The notes below the pieces were generated by a model. It saw only the letters and a list, made by a program, of their open reading frames with translations, did no database searches and was not told the origin of the DNA. Shown here in pieces: positions 8,973-17,053 of a stretch of 21,164 nucleotides of DNA (position 1 is its first letter; every line of letters starts with the position of its first letter). The translations under genes were made by a program, and so were the position numbers. Origin of the DNA: CAIZGX01 sp044374295 (GTDB lineage Bacteria > Bacteroidota > Bacteroidia > Flavobacteriales_D > Sanyastnellaceae). The DNA lies in the NCBI GenBank assembly GCA_044374295.1, contig JBILOU010000036.1, forward strand, positions 1 to 21,164. Direction: 5' to 3'.

Positions 8973-10360
8973 AAAAGCTAATCTTCCCATTACTCTTTTT
9001 TGCTCTTCTTTCATCGGGTGTTTCTTCGCAGGAGTTAACACTTACAGAGTATTTGAATTGGGTGTTGGAAGAACATCCGCTCGCACAAAAAGCGAAGCTT
9101 AATCCAAAATTCCGAAACGCTCAATATTTGCAAGTCAAAGGTCTTTTCGACCCTGTTTTAGAAAGCAAATTCAAGGATAAATTCTTTTCAGGTACTCAGT
9201 ACTATTCTATTTCAAAAACATCTCTTTCCTACAACACGCCATACGCCATTGGTCTAGTTGGACATTTTGATGTGAATACGGGAAGTTACGTGGACCCTTC
9301 TGACTACACTTCTGGAGGCGGACTGCTCTCTTTAGGGGTGGCTGTTCCTTTGCTTAAAGGTTTGGTCATTGATGAAAGACGAATGGCAAAAAAACGTGCA
9401 GAGGTTCTCCTTGAGGCAGGTAATTTGGAGCAACAACTGGCACTTAACGAACTTCTTGCGCAAAGTGTTCAGCTGTATTCAGATTGGTATTACTCCGTTC
9501 AAAAAAACATCATTATCGATTCCTTAGTTGAAACTAGCGAACGAAGATTCTTGGCCGTACGAGAAAGATACTTGGGAGGTGACCGATCTGCCATTGACAC
9601 GTTAGAGGGATTTGCACAATATCAAAATCGAATGCTGCAATTTCAAGAGTCAAAACTCGATGTCATAAAAAAACGCATTGCTCTTGTTGCATTCTTAGAA
9701 AACATAGATGAAAATAGAACAGCCATTCTGAATGAAACAATAAGTCCATCAGCTCGTTTCAAAGATGAGTTAGCGCCATTTCGATCTGCAAGCGAATTGT
9801 TTTTATTACTCGACTCACACCCTGAATTAGCTCTTTACGCAAACAAAGGAGAATCCTTACGCATTGAAGAAAAGTGGAAAACAGAAAAATTAAAACCCAA
9901 GTTAAATGTCGAATATCATTTCCTGAACAAAGATTTCAGTGAAGATCTTCCCTCCTACTTTTCAACCAACAACTACAAATGGGGCGCTGAATTCTCGATG
10001 CCGCTTTTACTTCGCGAAGCACGTGGAGATTTAAAAGTTCAGCGGCTTAAAATTGAAGAGAACAATTTGAATGCGGAATGGAAAAGAAAACAGCTGGAAC
10101 AAAAGACCTTGGCTATTGATATTGCCTATTCCAACACACTTCAACAGCAGCTGCTTGCCGATAACAACTCCATTCTTTACCAACGCCTGTTGCAAGCGGA
10201 AAACACGCGGCTTTTTAACGGAGAAAGCACTCTTTTCATCGTTAACCAGCGGGAAAACACGTACTTCGAAAATGCTATTAAAGCCTTGGATCTCGATCAA
10301 AAAGTTCAACAAGTGAAGATCGACCAAAGCGCCCTTTGGGTCCTGAATTACCTCAATTAA
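8969..10360 (+). CDS. TolC-family outer membrane efflux protein
   Basis: This 463-residue protein starts with a Sec signal peptide (MKKL then a hydrophobic run, likely cleavage near VSS-QE). Long amphipathic helices follow that fit the duplicated TolC alpha-barrel fold, with the opening LTEYLNWVLEEHPLAQKA typical of outer-membrane efflux proteins. Late helices include INQREN-like text (FIVNQRENTYFENAIKAL), a pattern seen near the end of TolC-family proteins. It overlaps the HlyD gene by four bases and would provide the outer-membrane duct for the complex. The length is normal for the family and I see no damage. Confidence 0.88.
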   Translation: MKKLIFPLLFFALLSSGVSSQELTLTEYLNWVLEEHPLAQKAKLNPKFRNAQYLQVKGLFDPVLESKFKDKFFSGTQYYSISKTSLSYNTPYAIGLVGHFDVNTGSYVDPSDYTSGGGLLSLGVAVPLLKGLVIDERRMAKKRAEVLLEAGNLEQQLALNELLAQSVQLYSDWYYSVQKNIIIDSLVETSERRFLAVRERYLGGDRSAIDTLEGFAQYQNRMLQFQESKLDVIKKRIALVAFLENIDENRTAILNETISPSARFKDELAPFRSASELFLLLDSHPELALYANKGESLRIEEKWKTEKLKPKLNVEYHFLNKDFSEDLPSYFSTNNYKWGAEFSMPLLLREARGDLKVQRLKIEENNLNAEWKRKQLEQKTLAIDIAYSNTLQQQLLADNNSILYQRLLQAENTRLFNGESTLFIVNQRENTYFENAIKALDLDQKVQQVKIDQSALWVLNYLN

Positions 10361-10373
10361 TTAGCCTGAACAA

Positions 10374-10394
10374 TAAAACCTTTCAATGGTTTTA
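10374..10394 (+). terminator. Possible weak terminator hairpin after the TolC gene
   Basis: TAAAACC and GGTTTTA form a perfect 7-bp inverted repeat with a 7-base loop in the short gap between the TolC and SOUL genes. The T-run is inside the stem, so termination would be weak. It lies only five bases before the SOUL ATG and could instead affect translation of that gene. Confidence 0.3.
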
Positions 10395-10399
10395 ATGGT

Positions 10400-10999
10400 A
10401 TGAAACGCAAAAAAATAATGGCCTACCTCCTGCTTGCAATTGCGGTAGTTTTTATCTTATTCCAATCCTTTGTCTACATGTCCTCAACTAAAACCAAAGA
10501 GCAACCGTACACGGTTCTTGAAAAAGACGGAGACATTGAAATTCGCTTGTATCCTTCTGCTACGTTAGCAACAGTGAAGTCGAAGGCCAATTCGTACGAC
10601 GAAATGGCAAGTCCTGGCTTTCGTGCATTGGCCGGATATATTTTTGGTGGAAATGAAAGCGAAACACAAATCGCCATGACCGCACCGGTTCTGATGGACA
10701 TTAACGACAGTATTTCTTCCATGAGTTTTGTTATGCCTGAAGGTTATGACATAAATAACCTTCCAAAGCCGAATAACAGTCAAGTTATTCTATCGAAGAC
10801 GGAAGAACAGGTTATGGCTGCTATTCGCTTCGGTGGGTTTGCAGATGATACCGATCGTGAGAAACACAAACAAGAACTTCTGAATTACTTGAATTCAAAA
10901 GGAATAAAAACAAAGGGTAATTTTAAGTTCTTGGGATACAATCCTCCATACCAACTCGTGGGCAGACGCAATGAGGTAGTGATTGAAATTGTTCGCTAA
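10400..10999 (+). CDS. SOUL-family haem-binding protein with N-terminal membrane anchor
   Basis: This 199-residue protein has a basic N-terminus and one hydrophobic segment at about residues 7-27, then a SOUL domain from about 36 to the end. Recognisable pieces are YTVLEKDGDIEIRLYPSATL, the AMTAPVLMDI segment, SFVMPEGYDI and the closing YNPPYQLVGRRNEVVIEI. SOUL proteins bind haem or tetrapyrroles in several lineages, but their bacterial role is poorly defined. The anchor suggests display on the outer face of the inner membrane. It is 39 bp after the TolC gene and may be read through from it. Family assignment is firm, haem binding is inferred. Confidence 0.88.
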   Translation: MKRKKIMAYLLLAIAVVFILFQSFVYMSSTKTKEQPYTVLEKDGDIEIRLYPSATLATVKSKANSYDEMASPGFRALAGYIFGGNESETQIAMTAPVLMDINDSISSMSFVMPEGYDINNLPKPNNSQVILSKTEEQVMAAIRFGGFADDTDREKHKQELLNYLNSKGIKTKGNFKFLGYNPPYQLVGRRNEVVIEIVR

Positions 11000-11015
11000 T
11001 ATCTATTGAATGAAA

Positions 11016-11023
11016 TACCTTCG
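11016..11023 (+). promoter_or_regulatory. Candidate -7 promoter element for the hydrolase gene
   Basis: TACCTTCG followed by TG repeats the element at 5998, and both are followed within about ten bases by AACAAT. The hydrolase ATG lies 15 bp after it. A TTG occurs 24 bp upstream, wider than usual, so the -33 element is uncertain. Confidence 0.4.
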
Positions 11024-11038
11024 TGATTCGAAACAATC

Positions 11039-11839
11039 ATGAAGAAAAAGACGCATTCTCTTTCCTTTCAAAACAAATCGTTCAAAGTTGTTGAATGGTC
11101 GAAGTCGGAAGAACCGAATGAATTGGTACTTTGCCTTCATGGCTTCGGACGCAACCCGGAAGATTTCGAAGCCTTTGCACATGAATTGAAAGACAATGAG
11201 CGCATGGTTGCCATTGGATTTTGGTCTCATGAAGGAAGTGATTCCTTCACCCCGAAAGAATTAAAAGAAGGGCTTTCTGTAGATGAGTGGGTGGCGCAAT
11301 TTCATTTTATTTTGAATCATTACGGGGTTGAAAAATGCAGGCTTCTTTGTTACAGCATGGGCGGCAGATTGGGGCTTATGCTTGTTCAGAAAAGCGGCCG
11401 TAATATTTCATCAGCAAAATTTTTAGCCAGCGACGGACTAACACGAAACAAGCTCTACGCCTTTACCGTTGGAACTTTATTGGGAAGAAGTATAGCAAAT
11501 GGATTGAAGAAAAACGGAAGCATCGTTATTCACTTAGCGCGTCTATTGAAAAATTTGAAATTGCTTCCCGTGAAGTTGTTTCGTTTCGTTGAATTCTACA
11601 TGCACGAAAGTGCAATGCGCGAGCAGGTTTTCGATGTATGGATGGGCTATCGGAAGTGCTATCCGAAAATGAAGTTAATTGCACATTCGATTGAGCAGAA
11701 TATTATTCCAGCCGAATTTATTTTCGGGAAATATGATGTGGTTATACCGTGGAAGCATGGGGATAAACTTCGGGCGCTAACTTCACAGATAAATTATGTT
11801 GAATGGAAAGTTGTGGATAAGGGGCATCGGTTAATGTGA
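11039..11839 (+). CDS. Alpha/beta-fold hydrolase
   Basis: This 266-residue cytoplasmic protein has an alpha/beta-hydrolase fold. The oxyanion segment CLHGFGRNPEDF is at about residues 32-43 and the nucleophile elbow CYSMGGR at 104-110 with Ser106. A plausible acid is Asp233 (FGKYDVVIP) and a plausible base His263 (DKGHRLM), three residues before the end. The elbow has Cys in place of the first Gly of GxSxG, which is unusual but tolerated in some relatives. There is no signal peptide. The substrate is unknown. It has its own candidate promoter and is not tightly linked to either neighbour. Confidence 0.83.
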   Translation: MKKKTHSLSFQNKSFKVVEWSKSEEPNELVLCLHGFGRNPEDFEAFAHELKDNERMVAIGFWSHEGSDSFTPKELKEGLSVDEWVAQFHFILNHYGVEKCRLLCYSMGGRLGLMLVQKSGRNISSAKFLASDGLTRNKLYAFTVGTLLGRSIANGLKKNGSIVIHLARLLKNLKLLPVKLFRFVEFYMHESAMREQVFDVWMGYRKCYPKMKLIAHSIEQNIIPAEFIFGKYDVVIPWKHGDKLRALTSQINYVEWKVVDKGHRLM

Positions 11840-11891
11840 CGTTGTCAACAACTGTTAAAATCTCTACTTGCACTATTACCGTTGTTAGTTG

Positions 11892-11899
11892 TAATTTCG
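11892..11899 (+). promoter_or_regulatory. Candidate -7 promoter element for carB
   Basis: TAATTTCG is one base from TAnnTTTG and lies 56 bp before the carB ATG. A TTG is found 21 bp upstream. It implies a leader of about 50 bases that contains the hairpin at 11921-11945. Confidence 0.3.
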
Positions 11900-11920
11900 C
11901 CGTCGTATTAGAAAAACGCC

Positions 11921-11945
11921 TCTTACTTCATCCTACGAAGTGAGA
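11921..11945 (+). promoter_or_regulatory. Leader hairpin immediately upstream of carB
   Basis: TCTTACTTC and GAAGTGAGA pair over nine positions (one G-T wobble) around a 7-base loop. The stem is followed by T and a run of ten A residues (11947-11956), the last being the first base of the carB ATG. It could act on translation initiation, or on the opposite strand as a terminator with a T-run. Confidence 0.35.
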
Positions 11946-11955
11946 TAAAAAAAAA

Positions 11956-14772
11956 ATGCCCAAAGACAAAAGCATTAAGTCGGTCCTTATTATCGGTTCA
12001 GGACCCATCGTTATCGGACAAGCATGTGAATTTGATTACTCTGGAAGCCAAGCTGCGCGTTCGTTGCGTGAAGAAGGCATTGAGGTAACCCTCATCAATA
12101 GCAACCCAGCAACCATCATGACAGACAAGGTGGTTGCAGACAATGTTTACCTCCTTCCCCTCGAACCGGCTAGCATTGAGACCATTCTCAAAAATCATAA
12201 GATCGACGTTGTTCTTCCAACCATGGGTGGACAAACTGCCTTGAACCTCGCCATTCAGTGCGAAGAAAGCGGCATGTGGGAACAATACGGCGTTCGCATG
12301 GTGGGAGTAGACACCAAGGCAATTGAGATCACTGAAAACCGCGAGGCGTTTCGCGATTTAATGATTGAAATTGGAGTGCCTATGGCGCCACAATTAACTG
12401 CCAAGTCTTTCCTTGAAGGAAAAGAAATTGCTCAGGAATTCGGATTCCCTCTTTGTATTCGTCCTTCATATACGTTAGGCGGATCGGGCGCTAGCCTGGT
12501 TTACAACCAGTCAGACTTCGATCGTTTGCTTACACGCGGACTGCACCTCTCTCCTATTCACGAGGTCATGATTGACAAAGCGTTGATGGGTTGGAAAGAA
12601 TACGAATTGGAATTACTTCGCGATGCTAACGACAACGTGGTAATTATCTGTAGCATTGAAAACTTCGACCCAATTGGAATTCATACCGGAGATAGCATTA
12701 CTGTTGCTCCGGCCATGACTTTAAGTGATACGACCTTCCAAAAAATGCGCGACATGGCCATTATGATGATGCGCGCAATAGGAAATTTCGCAGGCGGATG
12801 TAACGTTCAATTCGCGGTTTCTCCAGATGCCAACGAAGACATTATTGCCATTGAAATTAATCCACGCGTTTCGCGCTCTTCAGCATTAGCATCGAAAGCA
12901 ACAGGATATCCAATTGCGAAAATTGCCTCGAAGTTAGCCATCGGTTACCACCTCGACGAACTTCAAAACCAAATTACCAAGAGCACTTCGGCGTTGTTCG
13001 AACCTACCTTGGATTACGTTATCGTAAAAATCCCACGTTGGAATTTCGATAAATTCCCCGGATGCAACCGCGAGTTAGGTTTACAAATGAAGAGTGTGGG
13101 TGAAGTAATGGGTATTGGAAGAACATTCCAAGAAGCCCTTCAAAAGGCTTGTCAATCCTTAGAAATCAACAGAAACGGATTGGGTGCAGATGGAAAAGAA
13201 CTTCGTGATCAGCAAGAAATATTAGACTCGTTGGAGCACCCAAGTTGGAACCGTATTTTCCACATATACGACGCCATTAAATTGGGAATACCCTTCAAAA
13301 CCATTCAAGAAAAAACACGCATCGACTTGTGGTTCTTGAAACAAATTGAAGAGTTACTTCAGTTGGAACGGGTGATTGAAAAGCACACGCTCGCTTCCAT
13401 TCCGAAAGAATTGTTGTTCGAAGCTAAACAAAAAGGATATGCAGACAGACAGATTGCACATCTCTTGAAATGCTTGGAAAGCGAAGTCTACACGAAGCGC
13501 GACGAGATGGGCATTCAGCGTGTGTACAAATTGGTAGATACCTGCGCGGCAGAGTTCGAAGCGAAGACTCCGTATTACTACAGCACCTTCGAATACGAGA
13601 ATGAAAGTGTTCGTTCCGAAAACAAAAAAGTAATTGTATTGGGAAGCGGCCCTAACCGTATTGGTCAAGGTATCGAGTTCGACTACTCGTGCGTACATGG
13701 TGTTCTTGCAGCGAAGGAATGCGGATACGAAACCATCATGATCAACTGCAATCCGGAAACCGTATCAACCGATTTCGACACAGCAGACAAGTTGTATTTC
13801 GAACCCGTTTTCTGGGAACACATTTACGACATCATTCGTCATGAAAACCCCGTGGGAGTAATTGTTCAGCTTGGCGGACAAACAGCTTTGAAGCTTGCGG
13901 AAAAATTACAACGTTACGGAATTAAAATATTAGGAACCTCTTTCGACGCCTTAGACTTGGCGGAAGACAGAGGTCGTTTTTCAAATTGTTTGAAGGAAAA
14001 CAACATCCCGTATCCGAAATTCGGGGTGGTTGAAAACGCAGAGCAAGCCATTGAGCTTTCGAAAAACTTAGGCTTTCCGTTATTGGTTCGTCCGAGCTAT
14101 GTTTTGGGTGGACAAAAGATGAAAATCGTCATTAACGAGCACGAATTGGAGCAGCATGTGGTGAACATTCTTCGTGACATTCCCGACAATCAGATTTTGT
14201 TAGACCACTTCTTGGAAGGCGCTATTGAAGCGGAAGCCGATGCTATTTGCGACGGAGAAGATGTTTACATCATTGGTATTATGCAACACATTGAGCCTGC
14301 TGGAATTCATAGCGGCGACTCGTACGGTGTTCTTCCTCCGTACAACTTGGGCGACCTTGTAATGACGCAGATTGAAGAGCACACGAAGAAGATTGCTGTC
14401 GCACTTGGAACAGTAGGATTGATCAATATTCAGTTCGCCATTAAAGACGACGTTGTATACATCATTGAAGCGAATCCGCGTGCATCGCGCACGGTTCCAT
14501 TCATTGCGAAAGCCTACGACGAACCGTATGTGAACTACGCTACGAAAGTTATGTTGGGTGAAGTAAAAGTGAAGGACATCAACTTCCAACCGAAACGCAA
14601 CGGCTACGCAATTAAGATACCTGTATTCAGTTACGAGAAATTCCCTGAAGTAAACAAGGAACTCGGTCCGGAAATGAAATCAACTGGCGAAGCCATTCGA
14701 TTCATTAAAGACTTGAAGGATCCGTTTTTCAGACAGATTTTTTCCGAGCGCAACTTATACCTTTCGAAGTAA
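11956..14772 (+). CDS. carB: Carbamoyl-phosphate synthase large subunit, without the C-terminal allosteric domain
   Basis: This 938-residue enzyme uses two ATP and ammonia, channelled from CarA, to make carbamoyl phosphate from bicarbonate for pyrimidines and arginine. Both synthetase halves are complete. The first begins GSGPIVIGQACEFDYSGS and has RPSYTLGGSG and the EINPRVSRSSALASKATG segment. The oligomerisation region is in the middle. The second half starts near residue 562 (GSGPNRIGQGIEFDYS) and has RPSYVLGGQKM and EANPRASRTVPF. It ends shortly after GPEMKSTGEA, where E. coli CarB (about 1073 residues) continues into the MGS-like domain that binds UMP and ornithine. A chain of about 950 residues is, from memory, normal in Flavobacteria, so this is not a broken gene. 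carA is not in the window. Confidence 0.95.
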   Translation: MPKDKSIKSVLIIGSGPIVIGQACEFDYSGSQAARSLREEGIEVTLINSNPATIMTDKVVADNVYLLPLEPASIETILKNHKIDVVLPTMGGQTALNLAIQCEESGMWEQYGVRMVGVDTKAIEITENREAFRDLMIEIGVPMAPQLTAKSFLEGKEIAQEFGFPLCIRPSYTLGGSGASLVYNQSDFDRLLTRGLHLSPIHEVMIDKALMGWKEYELELLRDANDNVVIICSIENFDPIGIHTGDSITVAPAMTLSDTTFQKMRDMAIMMMRAIGNFAGGCNVQFAVSPDANEDIIAIEINPRVSRSSALASKATGYPIAKIASKLAIGYHLDELQNQITKSTSALFEPTLDYVIVKIPRWNFDKFPGCNRELGLQMKSVGEVMGIGRTFQEALQKACQSLEINRNGLGADGKELRDQQEILDSLEHPSWNRIFHIYDAIKLGIPFKTIQEKTRIDLWFLKQIEELLQLERVIEKHTLASIPKELLFEAKQKGYADRQIAHLLKCLESEVYTKRDEMGIQRVYKLVDTCAAEFEAKTPYYYSTFEYENESVRSENKKVIVLGSGPNRIGQGIEFDYSCVHGVLAAKECGYETIMINCNPETVSTDFDTADKLYFEPVFWEHIYDIIRHENPVGVIVQLGGQTALKLAEKLQRYGIKILGTSFDALDLAEDRGRFSNCLKENNIPYPKFGVVENAEQAIELSKNLGFPLLVRPSYVLGGQKMKIVINEHELEQHVVNILRDIPDNQILLDHFLEGAIEAEADAICDGEDVYIIGIMQHIEPAGIHSGDSYGVLPPYNLGDLVMTQIEEHTKKIAVALGTVGLINIQFAIKDDVVYIIEANPRASRTVPFIAKAYDEPYVNYATKVMLGEVKVKDINFQPKRNGYAIKIPVFSYEKFPEVNKELGPEMKSTGEAIRFIKDLKDPFFRQIFSERNLYLSK

Positions 14773-14780
14773 CAATCGAA

Positions 14781-14934
14781 GCAAGCTTTGATCAATCACC
14801 TATGGTGATCAATTCTGCGAATCAATCACTGCGTGATCAATCTCGATGCGATGAAGAGTTACGATAAATCCGCAGGATTGATTGCAAAGCAATTGATTTA
14901 TCGAAGATAAATTGATCAACGAAGTTGAGTTATG
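14781..14934. repeat. Hairpin array A (ATCAAT/ATTGAT type)
   Basis: It begins nine bases after the carB stop. The word ATCAAT occurs at 14791, 14808, 14821 and 14836, and its reverse complement ATTGAT at 14877, 14892 and 14911. Between words lie mini-palindromes: CACCTATGGTG, TCTGCGA and CACTGCGTG on the left; TCCGCAGGA, TGCAAAGCA, TTATCGAAGATAA and CAACGAAGTTG on the right. The centre (14842-14872) is irregular. Left loops are TAT, TGC, TGC; right loops are GCA, AAA, GAA, GAA. I see no ORF here. The remaining gap to the next gene (14935-15090) is AT-rich and holds nothing I can identify. Confidence 0.85.
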
Positions 14935-15091
14935 CCTATTTATTCCGAAATTTCAACAAATCAACCCAAGCTTCTTTGCTACAAATCAATATTCATGGGC
15001 TTTTACAAGTCTTTCAAAACTTAAAAAGTAAGACATACTAATTGATAAAACACTCACATTTACATGAGGAGATTTGCCAAAAATCTCAATT

Positions 15092-15439
15092 ATGCTACCC
15101 ATGTATCAATACAGCGAAGAACTTGCAACAAATGTCCTAGACATAATTAGCAAACTTCCAGATTATCAAAAAAGGTCAACAATGGTTGACCAACTTCGAC
15201 GAAGTGCAACATCTGTTTTTGCCAATATGAACGAAGCTAAATCATCTCAATCGAAGAGAGATTATGTCCACAAACTTTCAATTGCTTTAAAAGAATGCAG
15301 AGAAAGTGAAGGTTGGATTAAACTTCTTCACCGCGCTGAAATATTATCACTTGCTGATTATGAAATTATCAGAAGACACCTTCGAAAAGTCGGTGGGGCT
15401 CTTTATGCGGTAATCAGGGCGATGAAGAAAAAACTTTAA
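15092..15439 (+). CDS. Four-helix-bundle protein (S23 / 23S rRNA intervening-sequence family)
   Basis: This 115-residue all-helical protein has features of the four-helix-bundle S23 family: a YSEELATNVLDIISKLP opening, SATSVFANMNEAK where the family often has an IAEG-like motif, then KLSIALKECRESEGWIKLL. Family members were first noted inside intervening sequences of 23S rRNA genes and are related to the Avd protein of diversity-generating retroelements. Here it stands alone, with no rRNA gene or reverse transcriptase in the window. The start is uncertain: a TTG at 15074 adds six residues, and an AGGAG at 15067 is too close for it; I prefer the ATG at 15092. GC is lower than in carB by eye. 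Hairpin arrays lie on both sides. Its molecular role is unknown. Confidence 0.78.
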   Translation: MLPMYQYSEELATNVLDIISKLPDYQKRSTMVDQLRRSATSVFANMNEAKSSQSKRDYVHKLSIALKECRESEGWIKLLHRAEILSLADYEIIRRHLRKVGGALYAVIRAMKKKL

Positions 15440-15450
15440 TCTCATTTCCC

Positions 15451-15593
15451 ATCATCTTCGATGATCAATCTGATTTCATCAGATCAATTCTGCGAATCAA
15501 TCACTGCGTGATCAATCGCCTTGCGAGTATTCCGAAGGATTGATTGCGAAGCAATTGATTTGGCGAAGACAAATTGATCACGCAGTGATTAAA
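15451..15593. repeat. Hairpin array B (ATCAAT/ATTGAT type)
   Basis: It fills the gap between the convergent four-helix-bundle and AAA+ genes and overlaps the AAA+ stop codon. It opens with a perfect hairpin (ATCATC, TTC, GATGAT). ATCAAT occurs at 15464, 15483, 15496 and 15511; ATTGAT at 15539, 15554 and 15573, then ATTAAA at 15588. Modules include CTGATTTCATCAG, TCTGCGA, CACTGCGTG and CGCCTTGCG on the left, TCCGAAGGA, TGCGAAGCA, TTGGCGAAGACAA and CACGCAGTG on the right. Left loops are TTC, TTC, TGC, TGC and CTT; right loops are GAA, GAA, GAA and GCA. It could also work as a bidirectional terminator. Confidence 0.87.
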
Positions 15594-17049
15594 GCCCTTT
15601 GATATAGTTATTAAACGAATCATTAAACGCCGTCCCTCCCGCTGTGCGGTGTTTAGACAGTTGTTTGAATTCCACCAACGCCCACAACACAAATTCCATA
15701 AGGAATGGAACGTCGATGGTTGCAACCTTCGGTTGGTACTTGTTTAACAAAATCACAAGCGGTTCAACGGAAAGAAGTGCTTTTACATAGGTCTCTTCGT
15801 TCGATTCGTCGGTGAGTTCAAATGCGTCGGCTTCGAAAAACCAGTTGATGATTTCATCGTACGGAGTCTCTTGATTTTGCTTTTTCAGTTTTTCAATCTT
15901 CGGGAAGTATTGAACGAACAAGGTTTTGGTGGCCTCTGCTATCAAGTGATTCGCCACAAACGCTGTTCCTTCTTGTTCGCCTTCGTAAACCAACTCAACC
16001 TTTCCTGTTATGGAAGGAATCATACCCATGAGGTCGCTGAATCGAACAGAGGTTTTCGTTTCTCCGTTCATGAGCGCACGACGTTCAGCAGTGCTGATTA
16101 AATTTTCAAACGCCGTAATACTCATACGTGCACTCACACCGCTCTTGTGATCAATGTATTCACTTTGTCTTGCTTCGAAAGCAATTTGCTCGAGAATATC
16201 ACGAGCCAATTCCGGAACGTGAACAGCGCACAAACGATCTTCCAACTTTTCTGATTCTTGCTTCGTAATCTTCTTAGCAGTTTGAATGTCGGCTGAATAG
16301 TGTGTCAAAATCTGAGAGCCAATACGGTCTTTCAGCGGAGTGACAATGCTTCCGCGATTGGTATAGTCTTCCGGATTCGCAGTAAAGACAAATTGCAAAT
16401 CCAACGGAAGTCTCAATTTAAATCCGCGAATCTGCACATCTCCTTCTTCCAGAATATTGAAAAGCGCCACTTGAATACGCGCTTGCAAATCGGGCAATTC
16501 GTTAATCACGAAAAGACAACGGTTCGCTCTAGGTATCATTCCGAAATGAATCACGCGCTCGTCGGCATAACTCAATTTCAAATTAGCAGCTTTAATCGGA
16601 TCAATGTCTCCGATTAAATCGGCGATAGTCACATCGGGTGTTGCTAATTTTTCAAAGAAGCGATCTGAGCGATGAAGCCAGGTGATCGGCGTTTCATCTC
16701 CCTTCTCTTCCATGAGATCACGCGCATAGCGGCTGATTGGATGAAAAGGATCGTCGTTCATTTCGCTTCCAGCTACGACAGGAATGTACTCGTCGAGCAA
16801 GTTGATCATTAATCGCGCAATGCGCGTCTTACCTTGTCCACGAAGACCCAACAAGTTAATGTTGTGCTTCGACAAAATGGCGCGTTCCAATTGCGGAATC
16901 ACCGTTTGCTCGTATCCGTGCATTCCAGGAAATGTATTTTTTCCTTCTTGAATGGAAACAATCAGATTGTCGCGCAACTCGTTCTTAATGCTTTTTGAAA
17001 TATATCCCGACGCTTTCAATGCGCCAAATGAGTTGATCGAAGTATTCAT
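15589..17049 (-). CDS. Magnesium-chelatase/MoxR-like AAA+ ATPase
   Basis: This 486-residue protein resembles the ChlI/BchI and MoxR AAA+ group. It has Walker A GLRGQGKT at residues 68-75, a Walker B-like segment CLFVINELPDL at 178-188 in which the usual first Asp is Asn (N183-E184), sensor 1 FTANPEDY at 222-229 and a possible arginine-finger segment KDRIG at 240-244. A helical C-terminal part of unknown role follows. It lies four bases downstream of the VWA gene on the same strand; such ATPase plus VWA pairs are known as chaperone-like or metal-insertion modules. With no other chlorophyll or cobalamin genes in sight, a MoxR-type chaperone role is more likely than true chelation. Its stop codon lies within hairpin array B. 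Confidence 0.85.
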   Translation of the reverse strand: MNTSINSFGALKASGYISKSIKNELRDNLIVSIQEGKNTFPGMHGYEQTVIPQLERAILSKHNINLLGLRGQGKTRIARLMINLLDEYIPVVAGSEMNDDPFHPISRYARDLMEEKGDETPITWLHRSDRFFEKLATPDVTIADLIGDIDPIKAANLKLSYADERVIHFGMIPRANRCLFVINELPDLQARIQVALFNILEEGDVQIRGFKLRLPLDLQFVFTANPEDYTNRGSIVTPLKDRIGSQILTHYSADIQTAKKITKQESEKLEDRLCAVHVPELARDILEQIAFEARQSEYIDHKSGVSARMSITAFENLISTAERRALMNGETKTSVRFSDLMGMIPSITGKVELVYEGEQEGTAFVANHLIAEATKTLFVQYFPKIEKLKKQNQETPYDEIINWFFEADAFELTDESNEETYVKALLSVEPLVILLNKYQPKVATIDVPFLMEFVLWALVEFKQLSKHRTAGGTAFNDSFNNYIKGL

Positions 17050-17053
17050 TCGT

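Noticed and set aside
11956..14772. carB as a truncated pseudogene
   Set aside because: Both synthetase halves are intact and the shorter length fits what I recall for Flavobacteria.
15092..15439. Avd protein of a diversity-generating retroelement
   Set aside because: No reverse transcriptase or template/variable repeat pair is seen nearby.
15092..15439. Intervening sequence within a 23S rRNA gene
   Set aside because: The flanks are carB and an AAA+ gene; there is no rRNA sequence in the window.
14781..15593. Insertion sequence or transposon with arrays A and B as terminal repeats
   Set aside because: There is no transposase, and A and B are each internally symmetric rather than inverted copies at two ends. 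A cassette remains possible and is listed as an inference.
15501..15725. Small minus-strand ORF across array B
   Set aside because: It overlaps the AAA+ gene in another frame and mostly reads through the hairpin array; no family resemblance.
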